Shown here piece by piece: positions 16,802 through 25,459 of a stretch of 64,000 bases of DNA. The DNA is from UMGS1696 sp964634795 (GTDB lineage: Bacteria; Bacillota; Clostridia; Oscillospirales; CAG-272). A program made the position numbers and the translations under genes. The notes below the pieces were generated by a model. It had not been told where the DNA came from. It did not search any database and saw only the letters and a list, made by a program, of their open reading frames with translations. Within the stretch, counting starts at the first letter, position 1. Each line of letters opens with the position of its first letter. The stretch spans positions 1-64,000 of the forward strand of contig CAZWLL010000001.1 in assembly GCA_964634795.1 (NCBI GenBank). The letters run 5' to 3'.

Positions 16802-16847
16802 TTTTCACGTTTTATAGTTGACATTTTCACGTTAAATATGTTAAAAT
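16802..16847 (+). promoter_or_regulatory. DeoR gene promoter with two direct-repeat operator candidates
   Basis: -35 TTGACA (16818-16823), 18-bp spacer, -10 TAAAAT (16842-16847). The decamer TTTTCACGTT occurs twice, at 16802-16811 and 16824-16833, 22 bp apart, so both copies face the same side of the helix. One is just upstream of the -35 and the other fills the start of the spacer. Direct repeats are typical DeoR-family operators, so autoregulation of the regulator and the following operon is likely. Confidence 0.65.
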
Positions 16848-16904
16848 GTATTCATAAGGTTATTATCATTTTCTTCATTTCACATTTTATATTATCTAAG
16901 GAGC

Positions 16905-17690
16905 ATGAGCAAAGTGTATAATGAAAGACGAGAACAAATCCGCGCCCTCCTTCAGACAAAACCGTTTATTTCAATAAAGGAACTCGAAGAACTTTTTCCC
17001 GATGTTTCGGGAATGACTCTCAGACGCGACATAGAATATTTTGAAAGAGAACACGAAGCTATAAAGGTACGCGGCGGTGCGAGAAGCATGCGCTTTATTA
17101 CAACTCAAACCGATGGCACCATTGCTTCACGTAAACAGGAAAATATACATTCCAAAGACTCGATTGCACAAAGAGCTGCTGCTTTACTTGAAACCGGACG
17201 CTCGATATTCTTGGATTCAGGCTCTACTCTTCAGCACATTACTCAATATGTGCCGAATGAAAGATTTACATTTACTACAACCGACCCCACACTTGCGCTT
17301 GAGTTATGCAAAATCGGTCTTCCGCTTGTAAATCTTGTCGGAGGAAGGCTCGACCATGACAATCAAACGATCACGGGATTGCAGGCTACTCATTTTCTCA
17401 CCGACATTAACATTGACATTGCTTTTCTGTCTCCCTCTGGACTATCCGCAAGGAGCGGCTTCACAGTCGGTAATTACAGCGAATGCGAACTCAAACGCAT
17501 AGTAGTCGAAAAAGCTCGCCTTGTGGTTATGCTGATGGATTCATCAAAAATAGATAAGTCTTTGCCGTACACTTTCGCAAGCTTTTCAGACATCGATTTA
17601 TTAATAACAAACGCTCCGCTTCCAATCGAATTGACACAAGTCGCAGCGGAACAAAAGGTAACCGTTATAAACGTGAACGACGTTCAATAA
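16905..17690 (+). CDS. DeoR/GlpR-family transcriptional regulator
   Basis: 261 residues from ATG 16905. AAGGAG (16898-16903) is only 1 bp from this ATG but 10 bp from GTG 16914, which may be the true start. The N-terminal winged helix-turn-helix (RREQIRALL, then GMTLRRDIEYFEREH) is followed by a DeoR C-terminal sensor domain with LDSGSTLQHITQYV, TTTDPTLALELC and SPSGLSARSGFTVGNYSECELKR. The sensor domain usually binds a sugar phosphate. It sits 81 bp before the 2-oxoacid dehydrogenase operon in the same orientation and is its likely regulator. Confidence 0.85.
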   Translation: MSKVYNERREQIRALLQTKPFISIKELEELFPDVSGMTLRRDIEYFEREHEAIKVRGGARSMRFITTQTDGTIASRKQENIHSKDSIAQRAAALLETGRSIFLDSGSTLQHITQYVPNERFTFTTTDPTLALELCKIGLPLVNLVGGRLDHDNQTITGLQATHFLTDINIDIAFLSPSGLSARSGFTVGNYSECELKRIVVEKARLVVMLMDSSKIDKSLPYTFASFSDIDLLITNAPLPIELTQVAAEQKVTVINVNDVQ

Positions 17691-17771
17691 TGTAGGGTAC
17701 TGCCGCAAAGCTCGGCGGTTTCGAATATAAACCATATTTTCAAATATTATACGAAAGGAATTATATATAAC

Positions 17772-19106
17772 ATGGCAAACGTTATCAACATGCCGCGCCA
17801 AGGTCAAAGCGTTGAATCCTGTATTATTACAACCTGGCATAAGAAAAAAGGCGACCGTGTCGAAGTCGGTGACATTCTTTTCTCTTATGAAACGGATAAA
17901 AGTGCTTTTGATGAACCATCTCAGGTTGCGGGAACAGTTCTTGCTGTTTTAGCCGAAGAAGGTGACATCGTTCCCTGTCTTGAAGCTGTATGCATTATCG
18001 GAGAAGAAGGAGAAGATATTTCGTCTCTTCTCAAAAACGATGACAAATCGGCAGCATCCGCAGCTGAAGCAAAAGACTCCGAAAATACCGCAGAAGCAAA
18101 AGAAGCTGAAAGCACCGCTAAGGAGCTCAGCGGCGAGAGAATATTTATTTCTCCAAGAGCTCGTCATCTCGCTCTTAAAACCGGTGTCGACATGACAAAG
18201 GTTATCCCGACAGGACCTCATGGAAGAATAATCGAAAGAGACATCAACAAAGCTCTCGATGCAGGATATGTTTCCACAACATCCGCTGTTGAGGATTACC
18301 TCGCAGGTAAGGTTACGGTTGATGCATCTGCCGAGGAAAGTGCGGTAGTCGCAGTCCAGAAGGAAACCGCTGTTTCTTCCGACGTTAAGGTAATAGAAGA
18401 AACCATTATCGATGACTTCAGAGCATATGACGAAGAGCCTCTTTCGAACGTTCGCAAGGTAATAGCACGCACTATGCATGCTTCTCTCTCCGAAATGGCT
18501 CAGCTTACTCTTAATTCTTCGTTTGACGCGACAAACCTTCTCGCATATCGCGCTAAGCTCAAGGAAAAAGGCGAAAACTTCGGCTTATCGAAGATAACAA
18601 TCAATGATATGGTTCTCTTTGCGGTAGCGAAGATTTTACCGAAATATCCCGAAATCAACGCAAATCTTGTAGGCGAAACATTCCGTAAGTACAAGCACGC
18701 TAACGTCGGTATGGCTGTTGATACAGAACGCGGACTCTTGGTTCCCGTTATTTTCGGCGCTGAAAAGCTTTCTCTTGCGGCAATATCAGCTCAGACAAAA
18801 GTTCTTGCAGGCAAAGCTCGTGAAGGCAAATGCACTCCCGATGAAATGTCAGGCGGCAGCTTCACAGTCTCCAACCTCGGTTCAATGGGTATAGAATCCT
18901 TCACTCCTGTTATTAATCCTCCGCAGACCGCAATTCTCGGTGTTTGCTGCACTACAAACAGACTTAAAGCTGACGGAAAAGTATATCCCGCAATGGGACT
19001 TTCACTTACATTCGACCATAGAGCAGTAGACGGCGCTCCCGCTGCGAAATTCCTCAAAGAATTATGCGACACGCTTGAAAACTTTGATCTTATTCTTGCA
19101 AAGTGA
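17772..19106 (+). CDS. 2-oxoacid dehydrogenase E2 (lipoyl acyltransferase)
   Basis: 444 residues with the full E2 layout: N-terminal lipoyl domain with the modified Lys in ETDKSAF (about residue 45), an Ala/Glu/Lys-rich linker (about 90-118), a peripheral E3-binding domain (ISPRARHLALKTGVDM... GPHGRIIERDI), a second linker, and the acyltransferase core with the catalytic FDHRAVDG near the end. It transfers the acyl group from E1 to CoA. Several features (DKSAF, one lipoyl domain) resemble acetoin or pyruvate complexes; the substrate cannot be fixed from sequence. First enzyme gene of E2-E3-E1, 9 bp before the E3 gene. Confidence 0.9.
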   Translation: MANVINMPRQGQSVESCIITTWHKKKGDRVEVGDILFSYETDKSAFDEPSQVAGTVLAVLAEEGDIVPCLEAVCIIGEEGEDISSLLKNDDKSAASAAEAKDSENTAEAKEAESTAKELSGERIFISPRARHLALKTGVDMTKVIPTGPHGRIIERDINKALDAGYVSTTSAVEDYLAGKVTVDASAEESAVVAVQKETAVSSDVKVIEETIIDDFRAYDEEPLSNVRKVIARTMHASLSEMAQLTLNSSFDATNLLAYRAKLKEKGENFGLSKITINDMVLFAVAKILPKYPEINANLVGETFRKYKHANVGMAVDTERGLLVPVIFGAEKLSLAAISAQTKVLAGKAREGKCTPDEMSGGSFTVSNLGSMGIESFTPVINPPQTAILGVCCTTNRLKADGKVYPAMGLSLTFDHRAVDGAPAAKFLKELCDTLENFDLILAK

Positions 19107-19115
19107 GGATAAACA

Positions 19116-20492
19116 ATGGCTGAAAATAAATTTGATATAATTATTATAGGCGGCGGTCCCGGTGGTTATAACGCAGCCGAAAGAGCGGCTCACGGCGGAC
19201 TTAAAACCGCGCTTTTCGAAGAACGTGCTCTCGGCGGTGTTTGCCTTAATGAAGGCTGCATACCGACAAAAACACTTCTCTATTCCGCAAAAATACTGGA
19301 TTATGCCAATCACGGCGAAAAATACGGAGTTACAGTAGACAACGCAAAGCTTGATCACGCTAAGGTTGTTGAAAGAAAAGGCAAGGTCGTAAAAACTCTC
19401 GTTTCCGGCGTTGCGGCTAAAATGAAAGGTGCGGGTGTTACCGTGATTAACGGTACCGCACATATCAAAGAAAAAACTCCCGTCGGATTTATCGTTGAGT
19501 GTGACGGAAATCTTTACGAATCCACATACCTTCTCATCTGCACAGGTTCAGAGGCGTTTATTCCGCCGGTTAACGGACTCCGTGAAGCATATGAGGCAGG
19601 CTTTGCCGTAACAAACCGTGAAATACTCGACATAACCACACTTCCGAAGAAAATCACGGTAATCGGCGGCGGCGTTATCGGTCTTGAAATGGCATCATAC
19701 TTCAATTCCGTCGGATGCGAGGTTTATGTTGTAGAGATGATGGATAAAATCGCAGGCCCTACCGATAAAGAAATATCATCGTTACTCGAGAAAAATTACA
19801 CAAAGAAAGGTGTTAAGTTTATACTCAACGCCAAGGTAACAACTGTAGACAAGAGCGGATATGTCGAATACGAAAAAGACGGTAAGGTTGAACGCATCGA
19901 CTGTGACATCGCTCTGGTATCTACCGGCAGACGTGCACGTACCAAAGGAATCGGACTCGAAGAGGTAGGAGTACAGCTCAACAGAAACGCAATTGTTACC
20001 GATGAAAGATGCCGTACCTCTGTACCCGGCATATGGGCAGCGGGAGATGTAAACGGCAAGATAATGCTTGCTCACACTGCTTACCGTGAAGGTGAGGTAG
20101 CGATTAACAATATTCTCGGCAAACCCGACAAGGTTGATTACCGCGCTATTCCTTCTGTTATTTACACTAATCCCGAGGTAGGTACTGTAGGTGAAACAAT
20201 CGACAGTGCAAAGAAAGCAGGATTGGACGCTGAAGAAATCACACTTTCGCTCAGATACAGCGGACGCTACATTGCCGAAAACGAAGGCGGCGACGGTATC
20301 GTTAAGATTGTCTACGGACGTGAGCATCATGAAATTCTCGGTGTTCATATGATCGGTTCTTATGCATCCGAAATAATCTACGGTGCAGCGGCTATGGTTG
20401 CCAAAGAACAAAGAGTAAGCGATGTTCAGAAAATCGTATTCCCTCATCCCACAGTTTGTGAAGTAATTCGTGAAGCAATGTTCACTATATGA
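19116..20492 (+). CDS. lpdA: dihydrolipoyl dehydrogenase (E3)
   Basis: 458 residues. FAD-binding GGGPGGYNAAERAA at the N-terminus, redox-active disulfide GGVCLNEGCIPTK (about residues 41-53), NAD-binding IGGGVIGLEMASYFN near 187, a second FAD contact GIWAAGDVNG near 306, and the catalytic His-Glu pair FPHPTVCE near the C-terminus. It reoxidises the lipoyl group of the E2 encoded just upstream and passes electrons to NAD. It has no N-terminal lipoyl domain, unlike some clostridial E3 proteins. GAGG ribosome binding site in the 9-bp gap. Confidence 0.92.
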   Translation: MAENKFDIIIIGGGPGGYNAAERAAHGGLKTALFEERALGGVCLNEGCIPTKTLLYSAKILDYANHGEKYGVTVDNAKLDHAKVVERKGKVVKTLVSGVAAKMKGAGVTVINGTAHIKEKTPVGFIVECDGNLYESTYLLICTGSEAFIPPVNGLREAYEAGFAVTNREILDITTLPKKITVIGGGVIGLEMASYFNSVGCEVYVVEMMDKIAGPTDKEISSLLEKNYTKKGVKFILNAKVTTVDKSGYVEYEKDGKVERIDCDIALVSTGRRARTKGIGLEEVGVQLNRNAIVTDERCRTSVPGIWAAGDVNGKIMLAHTAYREGEVAINNILGKPDKVDYRAIPSVIYTNPEVGTVGETIDSAKKAGLDAEEITLSLRYSGRYIAENEGGDGIVKIVYGREHHEILGVHMIGSYASEIIYGAAAMVAKEQRVSDVQKIVFPHPTVCEVIREAMFTI

Positions 20493-20529
20493 TAAATAAA
20501 TTCGTTATAAAATAAAGGAGAAAATAGTC

Positions 20530-23016
20530 ATGCCGAAAAGTCAATATGTAGATCCCGGTAAAGTTTTCCAGCCCGGATACATTGAATTCGATCCCATTCC
20601 TCTTTGCAGATACAATAAAAGTCTTGAAGAAGAGAAAAAGATTTACTCGAAAAATGATTTTCTTCGTATCTATCATGATATGAGAACCATCCGTGAATTC
20701 GAAACAATGCTTAACGAAATTAAGGTTAAGTCCGAATACAACGGTGTTAAATACAATAACCCCGGTCCCGCTCACCTTTCAATTGGTCAGGAAGCCTCCG
20801 CTGTAGGTCAGGCATACTGCCTTGATATCAATGACTTTACATTCGGTTCTCACAGAAGCCACGGTGAAATTCTCGCAAAAGGTCTTTCTTCCATCAATAA
20901 GCTTGACGAAAACGAGCTTTACGACATTATGAAGGAATTCCTCGGCGGAAATATTCTTAAGGTTGTTGAAGGAAAACAGAAGAAGCAGGGCGACATTCGT
21001 GAACTCGCAAAGGATTTCCTTCTTTATGGTGCTTTAGCTGAAATATTCGCACGTACAACCGGCTTCAACAAAGGTTTAGGCGGTTCAATGCACGCCTTCT
21101 TCATTCCGTTCGGTATCTTCCCGAACAATGCTATCGTAGGCGGAGCTGCTCCTATCGCACTCGGTGCAGCGCTTTATAAGAGAGCTAACCACAAAAAAGG
21201 CATCGTAGTTGCCAACTCAGGTGACGGTGCTCTCGGACGCGGTCCTGTTCTTGAGTCTCTCAACTTCTCGTCCATGGATCAGATAACCAAGCTGTGGGGC
21301 ATGGATGGTAAATACTCTAATGACGGTATGCCTATCCTGTTCAACGTATTCAACAACTTCTACGGCATGGGCGGTCAGACAATGGGTGAAACAATGGGCT
21401 TCACAAATCCCGCAAGACTTGCAGCAGGCTTCAATCCCTCCGAAATGCATGCTGAAAAAGTTAACGGATATGATCCTCTTGCAGTTATTGACGCTACCAC
21501 AAGAAAGAAAGAGATTCTCCTCTCAGGCAAAGGCCCAGCACTTCTTGAAGTTGCAACATATCGTGTTTCCGGTCACTCACCGTCCGACTCCTCCACATAC
21601 AGAACTCAGGAAGAAATCGACGCTTGGAAAGCAGCTGACCCGATTCCCGCATACCGTAAGAAAATGGTTGAAGGCGGCGTAGCTTCTGATGAAGAATTTG
21701 CAGCTATAGATGAAGAAATAATCGAACGCACAACAAAGATTATTAAGCTCGCTATCGACGACAGCATTTCTCCCAGAATGGACCTCTCAAAAGAGCCTGA
21801 AATGATTTCGTCAATCATGTATTCTAACAATCACGTTAAATCTATGGATACCACACGTGAGCCTGAAGTTCTTATTCCCAAGGAAGAAGATCCGAGAGTT
21901 AAGCAGATTGCCGGCAAATCTCGTTACGCATTTGACGAAAAGGGCGAAATGATTCCTAAGATGAAGCTCTTCAACATCCGTGACGGTCTGTTCGAAGCTA
22001 TCATCGATAAATTCTATGAAGATCCCACAACAATCGCCTACGGTGAAGATAACCGTGACTGGGGCGGCGCATTCGCTGTTTACAGAGGACTTACCGAAGC
22101 TCTTCCCTACCACCGTTTCTTCAACGCTCCTATTTCCGAGTCAGCAATCGTCGGCTCCGCAGTTGGTTATGCTGTTGCAGGCGGACGTGCTATAGTTGAG
22201 CTTATGTATGCCGACTTTATCGGCTGCGCAGGCGATGAAATATTCAACCAGCTTTCAAAGTGGCAGGCTATGTCTGCGGGAATACTCAAGATGCCCGTTG
22301 TTCTCCGTGTATCTGTAGGCTCCAAATACGGTGCACAGCATTCACAGGACTGGACCGCGCTTTGCTCTCATATTCCCGGACTTAAGGTTTGCTTCCCCGC
22401 TACACCGTATGACGCAAAGGGTCTCATGAACCAAGCTCTTAACGGAACTGACCCCGTTGTATTCTTCGAATCACAGAGAATTTACGATAAGGGTGAAGAA
22501 TTCCACGAAGGCGGCGTACCGACCGAGTATTATGAAGTTGATTTCGGTGATCCCGATGTTAAGAGAGTCGGTAAGGATGTAACAATTCTTACAATCGGCG
22601 CCGTTCTCTATCGTGCACTTGAAGCTGCAAAGAAGCTTGAATCCGAATACGGTATTTCCGCTGAGGTTATCGATGCTCGTTCTATGGTTCCTTTCAACTA
22701 TGAAAAGGTTATAGAATCCGTTAAGAAGACAGGCAAGATTATCATCGTCGGTGATGCTGTAGACCGTGGCTCCATCATGCGTGATATGGCTTCCAATATC
22801 ACTGAAATGTGCTTCGATTATCTCGATGCACCGCCGGCAGTATTCGGCTCACGCAACTGGATAACACCTGCATTCGAGCTTGAGAAGTATTACTTCCCGC
22901 AGGCTGACGGAATTATAGACGTTATTTCCGAGAAGCTTATGCCCATTCCGGGACATGTAACAAAATATAACGAAACAGAACTCGAACATATCAACAGAGC
23001 TAAAAAAGGTGTATAA
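20530..23016 (+). CDS. thiamine-diphosphate dehydrogenase E1, fused alpha and beta subunits
   Basis: 828 residues joining both halves of a heterotetrameric-type E1. The alpha part (about 40-430) has the thiamine diphosphate motif GDGALGRG (231) ending in FNNFYG (275), with an extra helical segment at about 125-165. The beta part (about 490-815) has IAYGEDNRDWGGAF and the phenylalanine/aspartate-rich VELMYADFIGCAGDE. It decarboxylates a 2-oxoacid or cleaves acetoin and acylates the E2 lipoyl arm. Natural alpha-beta fusions of this length occur in some anaerobic Firmicutes. It closes the operon; a strong terminator follows. Confidence 0.88.
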   Translation: MPKSQYVDPGKVFQPGYIEFDPIPLCRYNKSLEEEKKIYSKNDFLRIYHDMRTIREFETMLNEIKVKSEYNGVKYNNPGPAHLSIGQEASAVGQAYCLDINDFTFGSHRSHGEILAKGLSSINKLDENELYDIMKEFLGGNILKVVEGKQKKQGDIRELAKDFLLYGALAEIFARTTGFNKGLGGSMHAFFIPFGIFPNNAIVGGAAPIALGAALYKRANHKKGIVVANSGDGALGRGPVLESLNFSSMDQITKLWGMDGKYSNDGMPILFNVFNNFYGMGGQTMGETMGFTNPARLAAGFNPSEMHAEKVNGYDPLAVIDATTRKKEILLSGKGPALLEVATYRVSGHSPSDSSTYRTQEEIDAWKAADPIPAYRKKMVEGGVASDEEFAAIDEEIIERTTKIIKLAIDDSISPRMDLSKEPEMISSIMYSNNHVKSMDTTREPEVLIPKEEDPRVKQIAGKSRYAFDEKGEMIPKMKLFNIRDGLFEAIIDKFYEDPTTIAYGEDNRDWGGAFAVYRGLTEALPYHRFFNAPISESAIVGSAVGYAVAGGRAIVELMYADFIGCAGDEIFNQLSKWQAMSAGILKMPVVLRVSVGSKYGAQHSQDWTALCSHIPGLKVCFPATPYDAKGLMNQALNGTDPVVFFESQRIYDKGEEFHEGGVPTEYYEVDFGDPDVKRVGKDVTILTIGAVLYRALEAAKKLESEYGISAEVIDARSMVPFNYEKVIESVKKTGKIIIVGDAVDRGSIMRDMASNITEMCFDYLDAPPAVFGSRNWITPAFELEKYYFPQADGIIDVISEKLMPIPGHVTKYNETELEHINRAKKGV

Positions 23017-23097
23017 GTTACATTTTGTACAGTAGAATCAAGAGTGACACAACACACCACTCACCTACACAGTTGATGTACACAGACTGAGAATTTT

Positions 23098-23133
23098 TAA
23101 AAAGGCTGCGGCAAATGCCGCAGCCTTTTTTTT
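23098..23133. terminator. bidirectional intrinsic terminator
   Basis: AAAAAGGCTGCGGCA pairs with TGCCGCAGCCTTTTT around a 2-nt loop, with a T-run to 23133 on the plus strand and an A-run on the left that gives a T-run on the minus strand. It separates the convergent E1 gene and the cytidylate-kinase-like gene. Confidence 0.92.
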
Positions 23134-23173
23134 ATTATGTTACGCCGAAATTACGAAATCGCACCAATCAAAA

Positions 23174-23791
23174 TTATGATAACTTTTTGATATAATCGGA
23201 AATAAGCTCAGCCGCGCCGTCAATTCCGATTTTTGCGGTAGAAATAACGAGGTCATATTTATCTGCTTTACCCCATTTTTCTCCTGTATAGTAGCTGTAA
23301 TAATTTGAACGGCGTTTATCCGTCTTTATTACAATATCCTTTGCCTGAGAATTTGTCAGCTCATGACGAGTCATAATTCTCTCTACACGAGTATCGAAAT
23401 CTGAGGTAATAAATACCTTTACCACGTTATCCTTCTCGGCAAGCACATAGTCCGCACATCTTCCTACAATTATAGCTCCTTCACCCGAATTTGCTATATC
23501 TTTAATGATTTGGGACTGTACAACAAAAAGCTTATCGTTTATCGGGAGGTTGACATTTCCCATTCCTGTATTATAAATAGATGATCCGAGTGCCAAAGTG
23601 TAAAGCAAACTGCTGGCTGCTTTTTCGTCCACAGTACTGAGTGTCTCTGTTGACATTCCGCTTTTTTGTGCGGCAAGTGTTATCAGATCCTTATCATAAA
23701 ATTTATATCCGAGTATTTCGGATAATTTCTTTCCGCATTCACGTCCGCCGCTTCCGTACTCTCTCGCAATTGTTACTATGTAGTTTTTCAT
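23174..23791 (-). CDS. cytidylate kinase-like protein
   Basis: 205 residues from ATG 23791; AAGGAGG (23800-23806) precedes it, so the longer frame from TTG 23809 is rejected. The N-terminal ITIAREYGSGGRECGKKL-type P-loop (here IVTIAREYGSGGREC) and GEGAIIVGRCADYVL belong to the cytidylate_kin2 family (PF13189). Family members resemble CMP kinases, but most are uncharacterised and often sit beside unrelated genes. Last gene of the fhs-tsaE-tsaB-rpiB operon. Confidence 0.85.
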   Translation of the reverse strand: MKNYIVTIAREYGSGGRECGKKLSEILGYKFYDKDLITLAAQKSGMSTETLSTVDEKAASSLLYTLALGSSIYNTGMGNVNLPINDKLFVVQSQIIKDIANSGEGAIIVGRCADYVLAEKDNVVKVFITSDFDTRVERIMTRHELTNSQAKDIVIKTDKRRSNYYSYYTGEKWGKADKYDLVISTAKIGIDGAAELISDYIKKLS

Positions 23792-23805
23792 ATAATTATC
23801 CTCCT

Positions 23806-24252
23806 TCAATTATTATTTTCAATTTCACTTATTAAGTTTACTCTTCTCTGATGTTTGCCGCCTTCAAATTCGGTTTCGAGGAATACTTTAGCTATTTCAT
23901 ATGCCAATCCTTCACCGATGACGCGCGCACCCATACAAAGTGTATTTGCATCATTATGAAGCCTTGTATATTTTGCGCTGTATGTGTCTGAACAGCATGC
24001 AGCACGTATACCTTTGATTTTATTTGCGGCAATGCTCATTCCGATTCCCGTACCGCATATTAAGATACATAAATCAGCATTCCCGTCCAGCAAATACTTA
24101 CATGCTTTTTCGGCGAATATCGGATAATCACAGCTGTCTTTTGTGTAAGTACCGACATCGTAAATTTCGTAATTATCCGCTGTCAATTGACTTTTGATAA
24201 TGTTCTTCAAATCAAATCCCGCATGATCGGACGCAATAACAATTTTTTTCAT
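23806..24252 (-). CDS. rpiB: ribose-5-phosphate isomerase B
   Basis: 148 residues, normal length. Typical start IVIASDHAGFDLK, active-site block CGTGIGMSIAANKIKGIRAA (near 66) and TRLHNDANTLCMGARVIG (near 97). It interconverts ribose 5-phosphate and ribulose 5-phosphate in the non-oxidative pentose phosphate pathway; allose-6-phosphate activity is possible in the family. 13 bp downstream of tsaB and 14 bp upstream of the cytidylate-kinase-like start. Confidence 0.93.
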   Translation of the reverse strand: MKKIVIASDHAGFDLKNIIKSQLTADNYEIYDVGTYTKDSCDYPIFAEKACKYLLDGNADLCILICGTGIGMSIAANKIKGIRAACCSDTYSAKYTRLHNDANTLCMGARVIGEGLAYEIAKVFLETEFEGGKHQRRVNLISEIENNN

Positions 24253-24265
24253 TTTACACCTATAT

Positions 24266-24982
24266 TTATTTATTTAAGCTTGCAAGACGTTCTTCACGTT
24301 CTCGTTCGGCTTGAGACTTTTTTAAATAAACGGGTACAAGATTGATATCGTTAAACTCATCTTTATTTCCGTTTGTATATCTTTCATATGCAGCCAAAGC
24401 CGCTCCGTATGCGGCATTAGAATCGACTACATCGGCATCTACTCCGATATTCTTCAGCTTTTCGAAATTCATATCAGCTGCGTCACCTGTCAGAATAAGC
24501 CGCTGATCTATTACCTTATCTCTAATCAAAGTATGATAATCATCAAATTCAAGCTGCTGCTCATTTGCAAGTTTTGTTAAATCACCGTTTGCAAGATAAA
24601 TTGAGGTATAAAATGTTCCTCTTCGTGCATCAATCATAGGAGTGACAATACCATGACATTTTTTGAGGCTATATGCAAGAGCATCGAGCGATGAAACACC
24701 GACACAAGGCTTGGAATCTGCAAAGGCTAATCCTTTTATAACACTTACACCAATTCTGACTCCCGTAAAAGAACCGGGGCCTACTGCGGCAGCATATAAA
24801 TCTATATCATCAAGTGCGATACCGCTTAACTTAAGGGCAGAATCAATCATTTTCATAAGTGCGGTTGTATGGCTCGGAGCTTCATACATATAACTTACAA
24901 TAGGCTTAGCTTTATTATTTTCTGCCTCAGCAATAGAAACATACGCGGTTTTAGTCGAGGTTTCAACTGCAAGTATTTTCAT
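24266..24982 (-). CDS. tsaB: tRNA t6A threonylcarbamoyl transfer protein TsaB
   Basis: 238 residues from ATG 24982, with GGGGGAG about 6 bp upstream; an overlapping GTG at 24988 (GTGA with the tsaE stop) is less likely. ASKHA-fold signatures ILAVETSTKTAYVSI and AAVGPGSFTGVRIGVSV are diagnostic. TsaB forms the complex with TsaD and TsaE that makes N6-threonylcarbamoyladenosine at position 37 of ANN-decoding tRNAs. Translationally coupled to tsaE. Confidence 0.93.
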   Translation of the reverse strand: MKILAVETSTKTAYVSIAEAENNKAKPIVSYMYEAPSHTTALMKMIDSALKLSGIALDDIDLYAAAVGPGSFTGVRIGVSVIKGLAFADSKPCVGVSSLDALAYSLKKCHGIVTPMIDARRGTFYTSIYLANGDLTKLANEQQLEFDDYHTLIRDKVIDQRLILTGDAADMNFEKLKNIGVDADVVDSNAAYGAALAAYERYTNGNKDEFNDINLVPVYLKKSQAEREREERLASLNK

Positions 24983-24984
24983 AT

Positions 24985-25449
24985 TCACTCCCCCTTCATA
25001 TCAAATTCGCAAAACTTACTGTTATCTATTTCTTCCCCGTCGATATTTATGCATCTGGTGTTATCGTCTATTTTCTCAATTTTGACTTTCAACGTGTTTT
25101 CAGGTAAAAAACTGCCGAGCTTTTCGCTCCATTCCGCTATACAGCTTCCGTTCTCAATATATTCGTCAAAACCGAATCCGTCGAGCTCATCTAAGCTGTT
25201 AATACGGTACAAGTCAAAATGAAATAGCGGCATTTTTCCGTTTCTGTATTCGTTTACCAAAGTAAACGTCGGACTTTTAACGCGGCTGCCCGGTGATAAG
25301 ACAGATGCGAGCCCCCTTACAAATACCGTTTTTCCCGCACCGAGGTCACCGTACAGTGCAATGAAAAACTTTTTATTTATAAGCATTTCACCGAGTATCC
25401 GCCCGATTTTCTCGGTTTGCTCGGTTGAATCAGAATATAATTTCAGCAT
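24985..25449 (-). CDS. tsaE: tRNA t6A ATPase TsaE
   Basis: 154 residues. Walker A LYGDLGAGKTVFVRGLA near residue 33, then SPTFTLVNEY and FHFDLYR near 75, the family hallmarks. It provides the ATPase step that resets the TsaB-TsaD complex. The stop overlaps the tsaB region; fhs lies 10 bp upstream. Confidence 0.93.
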   Translation of the reverse strand: MLKLYSDSTEQTEKIGRILGEMLINKKFFIALYGDLGAGKTVFVRGLASVLSPGSRVKSPTFTLVNEYRNGKMPLFHFDLYRINSLDELDGFGFDEYIENGSCIAEWSEKLGSFLPENTLKVKIEKIDDNTRCINIDGEEIDNSKFCEFDMKGE

Positions 25450-25459
25450 TGTAATGCAA

